The notes beneath the pieces were generated by a model. That model saw only the letters and a program-made list of their open reading frames with translations. It made no database searches and was not told where the DNA came from. A program made the translations under genes and the position numbers. Of a stretch of 39,168 nucleotides of DNA, positions 16,653 through 25,023 are shown piece by piece. The stretch's first letter is position 1. Each line of letters opens with the position of its first letter. This DNA is from Campylobacteraceae bacterium (GTDB lineage: Bacteria; Campylobacterota; Campylobacteria; Campylobacterales; Sulfurovaceae): NCBI GenBank assembly GCA_027056485.1, contig JALUKQ010000023.1:1488-40655 (forward strand), read 5' to 3'.

Positions 16653-16903
16653 AAGTTCCCTCTCTATAATATTTAAATTCTTTTTGACTTATTATACTAT
16701 AGACTTCTTGCATCTATATATTCTTTTTAATGCAAAAATATTAAAATAAATATCTCTAATATTCTATATTATTATAAATTATTACTTTTAATATAATTTA
16801 TTATGAAAATTTAATAAATATCATAGAAACCCTCTTTTACATACTTTTTATTACACATTTAATTAGTATCATATATTAAATTAGATTTTAAGGGAGAATC
16901 ATA

Positions 16904-18067
16904 ATGTATAATTTAGAGACAATCATAGAAGAGAATATAGCAAACGCTCTCAACAGTTTAGCAGATGAATATAAAGAGAGAGGAGTATATAAGACATCAA
17001 AAAAAATATATTTTGAAGCTCTAAAATTTCGACAAGAATTATCTAAAGTAGATAAAAATAAACATCTACCTCTTATAGCAGAAACATTTCACTCATTGGG
17101 TATTATATTTAAAGAAGAGAACAAATATGATTTAGCTATCAGATATTATAGAAAAAGTATTTTAATTAGAAGAAGTTTATTTAATAATAATCCTAAAAAA
17201 TACATATATATGTTAGCCACAAACTATACAGATATAGCAAATTTGTATAGAAGAGAATATAAATACGCTCAAGCATCATACTACTATAATAAAGCATTGA
17301 AAATATATAAAAACTTACCAGAAGAAGAGCGAGAGAAGTCACAAATAAAAATTTTAAATATTTATAATTACCTAAGTATTATACATAATGAAGAGGGAGA
17401 TTTTCATAAAACAAAAGATGCTTATATAGGGGCATTGGTTATATACCAACGTTTAATTAATAAATCCAACATCTATAAATCAGAATTTTCAACCCTTCTT
17501 TATGACTTTGGGACACTATATCTTAAAAATAATAGGCAAAACAAAGCAGGAGAAATTTTTCTCTTAACACTTGAAATTTTATTAGAGTTGTATAACAAAA
17601 ATCCAACTGTTTATAAATTACCTCTTGCAATGACTTTTCATAACTTAGCAAATATATATACCTTACAACACGAGTATCATAAAGCATCTATAAGTTATAA
17701 AAAAGCACTAAATTACTACATCACCTTAGCAGAAGAGAATCCATCAAAACACAGTGAATATGTTGCTATCATTTTTAGTGATTTAGCCTCTTTTTATATG
17801 CAACAAAAGAAGAATGATTTAGCTCAAAGCTTTCATCTAGGTCTTATTAAACTATACAATGAACTAAACCAATATAACGATAACAGTTATAGTCTAAAAC
17901 TGGCTTCTGCTATCATAGATGGAGTTAAATACTATGACCAACATACACTCTCACTTTATCAAGCAGAGACTATTTTACAAAAATATTCTAAAGAGAAAAA
18001 AGCAAAAGAGTTACTAGATGATATCTACTCTTTACGTCAGGAAAAAAATTCTTTAACATCTTTTTAA
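16904..18067 (+). CDS. tetratricopeptide-repeat protein
   Basis: 387 residues composed almost entirely of TPR units of the TPR_10/TPR_12 style with about 48-50 residue spacing. Repeated elements include AETFHSLGIIFKEENKYDLA, NYTDIANLYRREYKYAQAS, IYNYLSIIHNEEGDF, LYDFGTLYLKNNRQNKAG, TFHNLANIYTLQHEYHKAS and IFSDLASFYMQQKKNDLA. There is no signal peptide or membrane segment, so it is probably a cytoplasmic scaffold binding a partner protein. AAGGGAG lies 7 nt before the ATG. Base composition is more AT-rich than the phosphatase gene next to it. The partner is not evident from the neighbourhood. Confidence 0.88.
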   Translation: MYNLETIIEENIANALNSLADEYKERGVYKTSKKIYFEALKFRQELSKVDKNKHLPLIAETFHSLGIIFKEENKYDLAIRYYRKSILIRRSLFNNNPKKYIYMLATNYTDIANLYRREYKYAQASYYYNKALKIYKNLPEEEREKSQIKILNIYNYLSIIHNEEGDFHKTKDAYIGALVIYQRLINKSNIYKSEFSTLLYDFGTLYLKNNRQNKAGEIFLLTLEILLELYNKNPTVYKLPLAMTFHNLANIYTLQHEYHKASISYKKALNYYITLAEENPSKHSEYVAIIFSDLASFYMQQKKNDLAQSFHLGLIKLYNELNQYNDNSYSLKLASAIIDGVKYYDQHTLSLYQAETILQKYSKEKKAKELLDDIYSLRQEKNSLTSF

Positions 18068-18095
18068 TCTTTTGAATACCATTTAAGTTAAATCT

Positions 18096-18104
18096 TGTAT
18101 ACTG
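18096..18104 (+). promoter_or_regulatory. candidate -10 region of the phosphatase/FAD/MFS operon
   Basis: tgtatact in aaatcttgtatactgc, about 30 bp before the chosen TTG start at 18134. It supports a separate promoter for the three-gene unit and argues against the more upstream TTG at 18095 as start codon. Confidence 0.4.
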
Positions 18105-18133
18105 CAAAAAAATTAAAAAACCAAGGTTTAATT

Positions 18134-18808
18134 TTGAAATTTACCCATAAAAAACTCTTTATATTTGATTTAGATGGTACACTTATAGACAGTTCTCCTG
18201 ACTTAGCATTGGCAGTTAACCATATGCTTACCACACTTAAGCGTGACACTTTTTCTACCGACACCATACACTACTGGGTAGGAAATGGTGCCCAAACACT
18301 GGTAAAACGAGCTTTATCAGGAAGTAGCACCATAGATGAGACCATTGACCCACTCTTATTTGAAAAGGCTTTAGAGATTTTCTTAGATTTTTATGCTAAA
18401 AACTTAGCCATAGAGACCGTCACTTACCCCGATGTAAAAAACATACTTACCATGTTGCATGGCTGGAACTACCGTTTAGCCATTGTTACCAACAAACCTT
18501 TTGCTTTTGTAGAACCTATTTTAAAAGCCTTAGCACTCTCAGACCTCTTTGAACTGGTCTTAGGTGGTGACAGCTTAAAAGAGAAAAAACCACATCCTTT
18601 GCCACTGTTACATGTTTGTAAAACATTGGGTGTAGACGTTAAAGATGCTCTAATGCTTGGTGACTCTAAAAACGACATACTTGCAGCCAATGCTTGTGGT
18701 ATGCAAAGCATCGGTTTTACCTATGGGTACAACTATGGAGAAGATATTGCTGTTTACAAACCAAACTTTGTTTTTGATGAGTTTGCTGATATACTCAGCA
18801 CCATATAA
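18134..18808 (+). CDS. gph: phosphoglycolate phosphatase-like HAD hydrolase
   Basis: HAD-superfamily phosphatase, probably acting on 2-phosphoglycolate or a similar small phosphate ester. 224 residues from a TTG at 18134-18136, chosen for the AAGG 7 nt upstream and the candidate promoter that overlaps the alternative TTG at 18095. Motif I is FIFDLDGTLIDSS (nucleophile Asp and general acid Asp), motif II lies in IVTNKP, motif III Lys in LKEKKPHPLPL and motif IV in MLGDSKNDI. The cap region (roughly 30-90) is of the Gph type. The next gene starts 14 bp downstream. The substrate is by family resemblance only. Confidence 0.87.
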   Translation: MKFTHKKLFIFDLDGTLIDSSPDLALAVNHMLTTLKRDTFSTDTIHYWVGNGAQTLVKRALSGSSTIDETIDPLLFEKALEIFLDFYAKNLAIETVTYPDVKNILTMLHGWNYRLAIVTNKPFAFVEPILKALALSDLFELVLGGDSLKEKKPHPLPLLHVCKTLGVDVKDALMLGDSKNDILAANACGMQSIGFTYGYNYGEDIAVYKPNFVFDEFADILSTI

Positions 18809-18822
18809 ATTTAGGATAAATG

Positions 18823-20256
18823 ATGTTAAAAAAAAGTAATATTGCTATTATAGGTGGTGGAGTTGCTGGTTCAACCGTAGCTATTTATCTGGGTCAAATG
18901 GGTTTAAATGTTACCCTTTTTGAAAAAGAACCAAGTTTGGTTTCGGGTCCTCCTTTTTGTCACTTACATGCTGGAGGGAACCTCTATCGTGAAATCTCTG
19001 ACGAACAGTGTATTAAACTGCTCAAACAATCTATTGATTTTTTACGTTTTTACCCTTTTATAGTCGATTATCGCCCTACTGTTATTGCTCTTCCTCTAAA
19101 CGATAAAAGCAAACCTACAAACCTTCTCCCTCGATTAGAATTACTTAAAAGTGAATATGAAAAGCTTATTAGAGATGATGAAAATAATAAAGTTTTAGGT
19201 GAGAGTGCTGACTACTATAAACTCTATAAAAGAGAAGCGTTAGAGGCTCTTAAAGAACGCCAAACAGTAGAAACACCAAGTAATGCTGATGAGTGGATGA
19301 TACCTGTAGCACAAAACATTGACCTCGACAAAATACAGTTTCCTCTCATAATGGTACAAGAGTACGGGCTAAATCTTTTCCGTTTAGCAGGGGGAGCAAC
19401 CTTAGCCTTAGAAGAGCTTTCAAATGTTACACTTCATACTGAAACTACGGTAAATAGTTTACGAAAAAATGATAATAACAGATGGAAAATATGTTACACC
19501 AAAGAGAGTAAAAAACAAGAAGAACATTTTGATTACCTCATCAATGCAGCAGGGTTTAGAACAGGAAAAATTGACGATTTGGTTAATGTTCCTTGTAAAA
19601 AAATGGTAGAGTTCAAAGCGGCCTATGTTAGCCAGTGGGACGGCTATAAAAAGACCCTATTTCCTGAAATAATCTTTCATGGTGAGCGTGGTACACCACA
19701 AGGGATGGGGCAGTTTACACCCTACCCTGGAGGTTACTTTCAGTTACATGGAATGACTGAAAACATTACCCTTTACAAAGGTGGTTTGGTTGCTAACACT
19801 CCTATTAGTTGCCAACCCGAACTGGCTCAAAGTTTTATACAAAAAATCGAAGAGTCATGGAGTACGGAGGAAGTAGAAGAGAGAACAAACTCTGCCATTA
19901 AGCACTTAGCACAATTTATTCCTAGATTTGACTCTGCCACAGTAGGAAGCAAACCCCTCTTTGGAGCCCAACAAATCCCTGGTGATGACCCTACCCTACG
20001 TGTTGCCGAGGTCTCATTTCCTGCTGAACATTATGCACGATGTGAAATTGTAAAAGTCTCTTCTGTTATGGATATGATGGATGCCATTATTAAGCAACTT
20101 ATAGAACTTAACTATCTTGATGACAAGGTTCAAAGTCAAAGAGATTTAAGCTACCTAGAGACTTTAAGCGAAGAGTCTATAAAAGAGTCTGCTCAAAAAT
20201 TGGCTCTTCAAAGAGCATACCCAAAATGTTTAGCCAATAGAAACATTGCCAAATGA
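18823..20256 (+). CDS. FAD-dependent oxidoreductase of unknown substrate
   Basis: 477 residues from the second of two adjacent ATGs, because AGGA (18813-18816) is 6 nt from it and only 3 nt from the first. The FAD-binding Rossmann motif IAIIGGGVAGSTVAIYLGQM stands at the N-terminus with VTLFEKE after it, and YLINAAGFRTG is the second dinucleotide motif of the DAO/GR2 class. HLHAGGNLYREI (about 46-57) may be near the active site. There is no signal peptide. The gene overlaps the MFS gene by 4 bp (ATGA), so the two products probably act on the same compound or pathway. I cannot name the substrate. Confidence 0.82.
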   Translation: MLKKSNIAIIGGGVAGSTVAIYLGQMGLNVTLFEKEPSLVSGPPFCHLHAGGNLYREISDEQCIKLLKQSIDFLRFYPFIVDYRPTVIALPLNDKSKPTNLLPRLELLKSEYEKLIRDDENNKVLGESADYYKLYKREALEALKERQTVETPSNADEWMIPVAQNIDLDKIQFPLIMVQEYGLNLFRLAGGATLALEELSNVTLHTETTVNSLRKNDNNRWKICYTKESKKQEEHFDYLINAAGFRTGKIDDLVNVPCKKMVEFKAAYVSQWDGYKKTLFPEIIFHGERGTPQGMGQFTPYPGGYFQLHGMTENITLYKGGLVANTPISCQPELAQSFIQKIEESWSTEEVEERTNSAIKHLAQFIPRFDSATVGSKPLFGAQQIPGDDPTLRVAEVSFPAEHYARCEIVKVSSVMDMMDAIIKQLIELNYLDDKVQSQRDLSYLETLSEESIKESAQKLALQRAYPKCLANRNIAK

Positions 20257-21440
20257 CCTATTTAGAAACGCTAAAGCACCCAGTTGTTGCAAGGCTAACA
20301 CTCATACAGTTTATCTCATACTTTGGTACTTGGTTTTCCCAAGTTGCCATAGCTTCTATGCTTGTAGAGTATGGAGCATCTGAAATGGCTATAGCCTACG
20401 TCTTCATGATGATAATGCTCCCTGCCATTCTACTCGCCCCTATTTCAGGATGGATTATAGACCGTATAGCCTTTAAAAAGCTCATGCAATTTCTACTACT
20501 CGTAGAGATAGCCATGACTCTACTCTTTATGACTATTAACTCTCTTGATCAGTTGAGTTTGTTAATGTTTTTTTTATTTATACGTTCTTTAGCTGCCTCT
20601 ACGCTCTTCTCTGCAGAGATGGCTCTTTTCCCTAAAATCTTAGAAGGAGAGATGCTAAAAAATACCAATGAAATCCATTCCATAGTCTGGTCTGTCTGTT
20701 TCGCAGCTGGTATGGCAGTGGGTGGTCTGGTCACGCACTACTTTGGCTATAACGCAACATTTATGGTTGATGTTGTTCTATACATTATTGCTTCTATTGT
20801 TCTTTTAGGTCTACATATATCATTAAAGCCTGTAGACCATACCGAGTCAGCCATAGAGATGATGAAGAGTGGATTTGTTTACCTAAAAAATCATAAGAAA
20901 CTTCTACACCTTATCATCTTACACTCAAGCATAGGATTCACAAGTTTTGACACCTTAGTTACGCTTCTTGCTGACCTACACTACAAATACATCATAGCCA
21001 TTCCTCTAGCCATAGGGTGGATAAATGCTTCAAGAGCCATAGGACTTGCCATTGGTCCTCTACTATTTAGCCGTTTTATCAATGAAAAGAACCTACACTA
21101 TTTTTTTGTACTACAAGGTTTAGCCATTATATTATGGGCATTTATACAACACAACTTCACCTACTCTCTCATAGGCATAGTAGTAGTCGGATTCTTGGCT
21201 ACCTCTCTTTGGTCATTTACCTACTACCTACTCCAAAAAGAGATAGAGGCAAAATTCCTAGGAAGAGTCATAGCCTATAACGATATGATTTTCATGACCA
21301 CAAACATAGCCGTAACCTTATTTGTAGGCTATATGGCAAAATTGGGTATGGGATTAGATATTATTACCATTATCATGGGAAGTGGTTTCTTGCTTACTGC
21401 TGTTTATTATAGGTGGTTTCGTGGGCGTTATACTTTATAA
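20253..21440 (+). CDS. major facilitator superfamily transporter
   Basis: 395 residues with about 12 hydrophobic segments in two groups of six, split by a hydrophilic stretch near 190-215 (LKPVDHTESAIEMMKS). The cytoplasmic loop ISGWIIDRIAFKKLMQ is the family's D-R-x-x-x-K/R-type signature between helices 2 and 3. This form resembles MFS_3/efflux-type permeases, so export is possible. Coupled by a 4-bp overlap to the FAD oxidoreductase. A weak AT-rich inverted repeat (TGATTTAT/ATAAATCA, 21466-21501) lies between this gene and the convergent toxin gene. Confidence 0.87.
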   Translation: MTYLETLKHPVVARLTLIQFISYFGTWFSQVAIASMLVEYGASEMAIAYVFMMIMLPAILLAPISGWIIDRIAFKKLMQFLLLVEIAMTLLFMTINSLDQLSLLMFFLFIRSLAASTLFSAEMALFPKILEGEMLKNTNEIHSIVWSVCFAAGMAVGGLVTHYFGYNATFMVDVVLYIIASIVLLGLHISLKPVDHTESAIEMMKSGFVYLKNHKKLLHLIILHSSIGFTSFDTLVTLLADLHYKYIIAIPLAIGWINASRAIGLAIGPLLFSRFINEKNLHYFFVLQGLAIILWAFIQHNFTYSLIGIVVVGFLATSLWSFTYYLLQKEIEAKFLGRVIAYNDMIFMTTNIAVTLFVGYMAKLGMGLDIITIIMGSGFLLTAVYYRWFRGRYTL

Positions 21441-21484
21441 TGTTTTTATCTAAAATTTAAGCTCATGATTTATTCTTTATATTT

Positions 21485-21964
21485 TTAAAAATCATAAATC
21501 AAAGCTTTCAAGCCATCAGAGAGTCTAAAGTCATTCTCTTCTACTTGCTTAACTATTTTTATGGCTCTATTTTTAGAAATAATCTCTTTTTCTAAAAGTT
21601 TCAAAACAATCCCAACAAATCCAATAATATTAATCTCCAATGATTGAGCAATCTTTCGCCCTTTTCTCTCGTCGATAATCAAAGGAAGTTCAAGCTTTTT
21701 TGCTAATGCAATAGATTCTGACTCTCCTCCATCTAATCTTTTTCTAAGCATCTCATACATATCATTATGCTCTATGGCAATAAGTTTTAATTTACTTGAT
21801 AATATGTAAGAGTCAATCTTCTCTTTATGATAAAACTTTTGAGTAATCTCATTATATACTTCATCAGTGATAATTATCTCTTCAAAAAGGTCAAAAAGAA
21901 GGGAAAAGTTATCGGTATCTAAAAGTGTTATAAGTGTAGAGCTGTCTGCAATAATTATCTTCAT
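21485..21964 (-). CDS. PIN-like (DUF3368-type) toxin, second pair
   Basis: 159 residues, paralogous to the toxin at 4.7 kb: ADSSTLITLLDTDNF versus SDATILITLINIDEF, VYNEITQKF versus VYDEVSQKP, LDGGESESIALAKK versus LDGGESASITLAIEK, and LPLIIDERKGRKIAQ versus LPLIIDERKGRRFAQ. The acidic residues expected for a metal-dependent RNase are all kept. Its start overlaps the antitoxin stop by 4 bp. The function is inferred from the family and the gene pair. Confidence 0.85.
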   Translation of the reverse strand: MKIIIADSSTLITLLDTDNFSLLFDLFEEIIITDEVYNEITQKFYHKEKIDSYILSSKLKLIAIEHNDMYEMLRKRLDGGESESIALAKKLELPLIIDERKGRKIAQSLEINIIGFVGIVLKLLEKEIISKNRAIKIVKQVEENDFRLSDGLKALIYDF

Positions 21965-22290
21965 AAATCTTTAAACGCCTTTAACTCATCTTCTACATCT
22001 GAAACACTATAGTCAATAACAGGCATATTCATAGAGGCAAACATTCTACGAAGTTTATCTTTTCGTACTCCTAAAAACTCTGCTAGTTTACCAAATGAAA
22101 TCTCATCTTTTTTATAGAGGTCAAAATAGAGAAGCTCTTTTATGCTTTGGTTAACTATACTATCATCAAGTGGCAGGGTAATACCTATTGGTTTTCCATG
22201 TTTAGTGACAAAAACAGCCTTACCATCAGAGAGATAAGATGTCATGGTTGCTGGATTATTTTTTATATCTCTTAGAGTTACACTTTCCAT
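21961..22290 (-). CDS. Phd/UPF0175-type antitoxin, second pair
   Basis: 109 residues with the same two-part build as the antitoxin at 5.2 kb: N-terminal MESVTLRDIKNNPATMTSYL with FVTKHGKPIGITLPLDD, then YKKDEISFGKLAEFLGVRKD, the UPF0175-like helix-turn-helix. An AAGG ribosome site lies about 7 nt before the ATG. An 8-bp palindrome ATCATGAT at 22327-22334 lies 37-44 bp upstream and may be an operator. This pair and the 4.7-5.5 kb pair share domain layout and specific motifs but differ widely in the rest, so cross-talk is not assured. Confidence 0.82.
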   Translation of the reverse strand: MESVTLRDIKNNPATMTSYLSDGKAVFVTKHGKPIGITLPLDDSIVNQSIKELLYFDLYKKDEISFGKLAEFLGVRKDKLRRMFASMNMPVIDYSVSDVEDELKAFKDL

Positions 22291-22405
22291 TTTCAGCCTT
22301 TTTAACTACGATTTATAGGATATAATATCATGATTGTAAAATTTTTGGCTTAATTAATAAAGTTTACTTGTTCTTTTAGTATATCAAACAATTAAGAAAA
22401 TAAAT

Positions 22406-22546
22406 TTATAAAAAACTTAAATATTCCAAAATAATGGCTAAATCTTTTTCATTTCGTATGGTATGTTCAAAAAATCGCTTTTGCCATATTGGGAAATATC
22501 CCTCAGTATCTCTGCTTTTTGATTGTGGATAATGAACATTATACTC
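22406..22546 (-). pseudogene. C-terminal relic of a REP-associated (Y1/IS200-type) transposase
   Basis: Read leftward from 22546 the sequence encodes 46 residues without a stop, including YFPIWQKRFFEHTIRNEKDL and AIILEYLSFL, then TAA. The WQ-[RK]-RF-[WF]-EHTIR-[ND]-E-x-DL segment is the hallmark of the C-terminal part of RAYT/Y1_Tnp proteins. The N-terminal part with the HUH motif and catalytic Tyr is absent, replaced by the glycosyltransferase gene whose stop codon is immediately adjacent and, by chance or by history, in the same frame. The 22291-22405 stretch shows nothing else beyond the promoter of the antitoxin. Confidence 0.75.
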
Positions 22547-23569
22547 CTAACAAAACCACCGAACCACCTTCAACTTCATATTTTTAGGTGATGGGAGATT
22601 AACTATCACCCTTATTTTAGAAAAAATAAAACGCCAGATAAGCTTTTGATTAGCTGTTAATGTATGCTTAAACTCTATGAACAACTTCTCTCTGTACTCT
22701 ATAGAAAAAGATGTTTTACACAAAAATGCAAAGTTCTTATTTGCTATGACTTTAGAGAACTCTTGGTTATATTTTTTTTCTAATGTTTCATTTAAATCAT
22801 TTAAAAATCTATTTGCTAATAGTAATTGTGAGTAGCTGTTTTTGGTCTCCTTTAAAGCAAATGTCCAGCTAGTTGAGTCACCTACTCTGTAGGTAGACAT
22901 GTTTTTGTTTATATATAAAGCACCTCCCCCTGAAGCTGCACCTAGTACTTGTATGGGGTAGTCGCCTACCATTGTAGTGTAAAACCAATCAGGAATTTTA
23001 GCTAAGAGTTTTGTACGAAAAACCAGTGATGATGTTGCACAAAACTCACCTCCACCTAAAATTATTTCATTTGTTGTAAAAATAGTATCTTCATTTGCTC
23101 GTTTTCCATAAGATTGACACCTTTTACTCCCAATAAGTTCACTAGCATAATGAAAACTCATATCGAGCCATGGGTACTTTTTCATTTCATCTATTTGAAT
23201 CTGTAACTTATTTTCATCTGTCCAATAATCATCACCATCACAGTGTGCTAGGTACTCACCTTTTACTTGTGAAAACAAAATAGCTAAAGGGTTGTTCCCT
23301 TGTGAGTATTGGTTCACCTTTTGGTAGAGAGGTTTGATGATGTTTGGAAATTTTTTTCTATACTTCTCTATAATCGAAACAGTATCATCTGTTGAAACAT
23401 CATCATGAATTAAAACTTCAAAAGAGTAGCTTGTATTTTGCATTAAAAAGCCATCTAATGTATCTTCCATAAACTTCTCATGATTGAATACAACACAAGT
23501 AATGCTTACTATAGGATTAATACTTTTCCCCCAATTTTGCATAACTTGTTCTTCAGTTTTATCTATCAT
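22547..23569 (-). CDS. family 2 glycosyltransferase
   Basis: 340 residues with a GT-A fold at the N-terminus: VSITCVVFNHEKFMEDTLDG, EVLIHDDVSTDDT, and the metal/nucleotide-sugar motif AHCDGDDYW. The C-terminal third (from about 250) is basic and without a recognised domain. There is no membrane helix, so it is cytoplasmic or membrane-associated. AGGAG precedes the ATG, which overlaps the flippase stop by 4 bp. It is the last gene of the five-gene glycan cassette and likely adds a sugar to the lipid-linked unit exported by the flippase. Confidence 0.9.
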   Translation of the reverse strand: MIDKTEEQVMQNWGKSINPIVSITCVVFNHEKFMEDTLDGFLMQNTSYSFEVLIHDDVSTDDTVSIIEKYRKKFPNIIKPLYQKVNQYSQGNNPLAILFSQVKGEYLAHCDGDDYWTDENKLQIQIDEMKKYPWLDMSFHYASELIGSKRCQSYGKRANEDTIFTTNEIILGGGEFCATSSLVFRTKLLAKIPDWFYTTMVGDYPIQVLGAASGGGALYINKNMSTYRVGDSTSWTFALKETKNSYSQLLLANRFLNDLNETLEKKYNQEFSKVIANKNFAFLCKTSFSIEYREKLFIEFKHTLTANQKLIWRFIFSKIRVIVNLPSPKNMKLKVVRWFC

Positions 23570-25023
23570 GATGCTCTCCTTTTTTCTCTAAAATTTTTAT
23601 ACTCATCTTTCATATATTTAAAAGATTCTATCATTAGTACCCAATGTAAAAATATATATAAAAATAGAAACAGTAAACCCTTAACCAACATAAGAACTAT
23701 AAAATAATCACATAAACCAGAGACCAAATAGCTAACTAAAACTACTACTCCTATAGTTAAAATCATCTCTATAATAATAGGTTTTACTATACTCATCATA
23801 GAGAGTTTTATCTCATCTACTGCAAATCTTATATTTAATAAAGTTGCTAGTGTACTCGTGACTATTAAACTATATAAAAATAGTTCAATAGTAAAATAGT
23901 AAAGTACAAATAGATTTAAAAACATAATAATTGTCTTATAAATTTCAAGTCTTAAAAACTTTTTGGACTCTCCTCTACTCTTTAAAATGTCAACCATTAA
24001 CGCAGAGATGGGGTAAGCAAAAGCACTTAAAAGAAAGAGTTTAAAATAGTAAATAGTCTCTCCCCACTGCTCACCTAAGAGTAAAATAATAAACTCATCT
24101 GAAATCAGATATAACTCACCCAAAATAAAAAATGTAACGATAGATACAACACTCAAAATATTGATAACAACAGCTTGAAAACGTACAGTGTCGTATTGTA
24201 TTTTACTCAAAAGAGGAAATAGTACAGACATTAGACTACTTGAGAAATAGGTAATAGCAAGGTTATTTAACTGTTTTGCTTGATGAAAATAGCCCAAGGT
24301 AGCTGCTGGAAACAACTTAGCAATAATTATATAGTCTAACTTTTGATAGACTGTTGTTAAAAGTTGAGCTAAAAACATATAGAAGCCATATACCCAAAGT
24401 TGTTTGAGTGCCTTAAGTGAAAATGTTAAAGTAGGTTTCCACAAAGATATACGCCATATAAGTATATTGTAAATTGCTTCTCTAAAAAGAACTTGTAAAA
24501 TCAAACTCCATATACTAAAACCCAATAGTGCTAAAATAACACCTAAAACACCACTGCTAAATGAAGCCATAAAGTTTAGTTTGGTTAACTGTTTATAATC
24601 TAAATTTCGTTTTAAAATAACTGATTGAACAGTATGCAAAGCTATTAACGTGAAAATAATAGAAATACTCTCTAAGTAACTCTCCAACGCTAAGTTATTA
24701 TAGAATTCTGCTATAGAAGGAGCAAATAGATACATGAGCATAGTTAAGAGAAAGCCTACTAAAATATTAAAGTAAAACACAGAAGAGTAGTGAATATCTA
24801 AAACTCTTTTACGTTGTATCAACGCACCTGCCAAACCTATGTCAAAGAGTACAGAAGCTATACCGATGATTGCCATAATAGTAGCAATAATACCAAAATC
24901 TGAAGGAGTTAAAAGCCGTGCTAAAATGATGGTTACCATGAAACTTGAACCATAAATTAAAATTTTTCCAAAAAAATCCCAAATAAATGCTTCGATGCCT
25001 TTTTCTTTTAAACTGCTCATCAT
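23566..25023 (-). CDS. Wzx-like polysaccharide/lipid-linked oligosaccharide flippase
   Basis: 485 residues, about 12-14 hydrophobic segments. The N-terminus contains LARLLTPSDFGIIATIMAII, which is diagnostic of the TuaB/WzxC (Polysacc_synt_3, MOP) exporters. They flip undecaprenyl-linked glycans across the inner membrane. The start is one of two adjacent ATGs (25023 or 25020) right behind the ThDP-enzyme stop codon. No Wzy polymerase or Wzz regulator lies in this cluster, so the product may be a short oligosaccharide rather than a polymer, or the missing parts are elsewhere. Confidence 0.88.
   Translation of the reverse strand: MMSSLKEKGIEAFIWDFFGKILIYGSSFMVTIILARLLTPSDFGIIATIMAIIGIASVLFDIGLAGALIQRKRVLDIHYSSVFYFNILVGFLLTMLMYLFAPSIAEFYNNLALESYLESISIIFTLIALHTVQSVILKRNLDYKQLTKLNFMASFSSGVLGVILALLGFSIWSLILQVLFREAIYNILIWRISLWKPTLTFSLKALKQLWVYGFYMFLAQLLTTVYQKLDYIIIAKLFPAATLGYFHQAKQLNNLAITYFSSSLMSVLFPLLSKIQYDTVRFQAVVINILSVVSIVTFFILGELYLISDEFIILLLGEQWGETIYYFKLFLLSAFAYPISALMVDILKSRGESKKFLRLEIYKTIIMFLNLFVLYYFTIELFLYSLIVTSTLATLLNIRFAVDEIKLSMMSIVKPIIIEMILTIGVVVLVSYLVSGLCDYFIVLMLVKGLLFLFLYIFLHWVLMIESFKYMKDEYKNFREKRRAS

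Noticed and set aside
21461-21510. TGATTTAT/ATAAATCA inverted repeat as a bidirectional terminator between the MFS and toxin genes
   Set aside because: A 20-nt loop and a purely AT stem make it weak, and it runs into toxin coding sequence; too little support to annotate.
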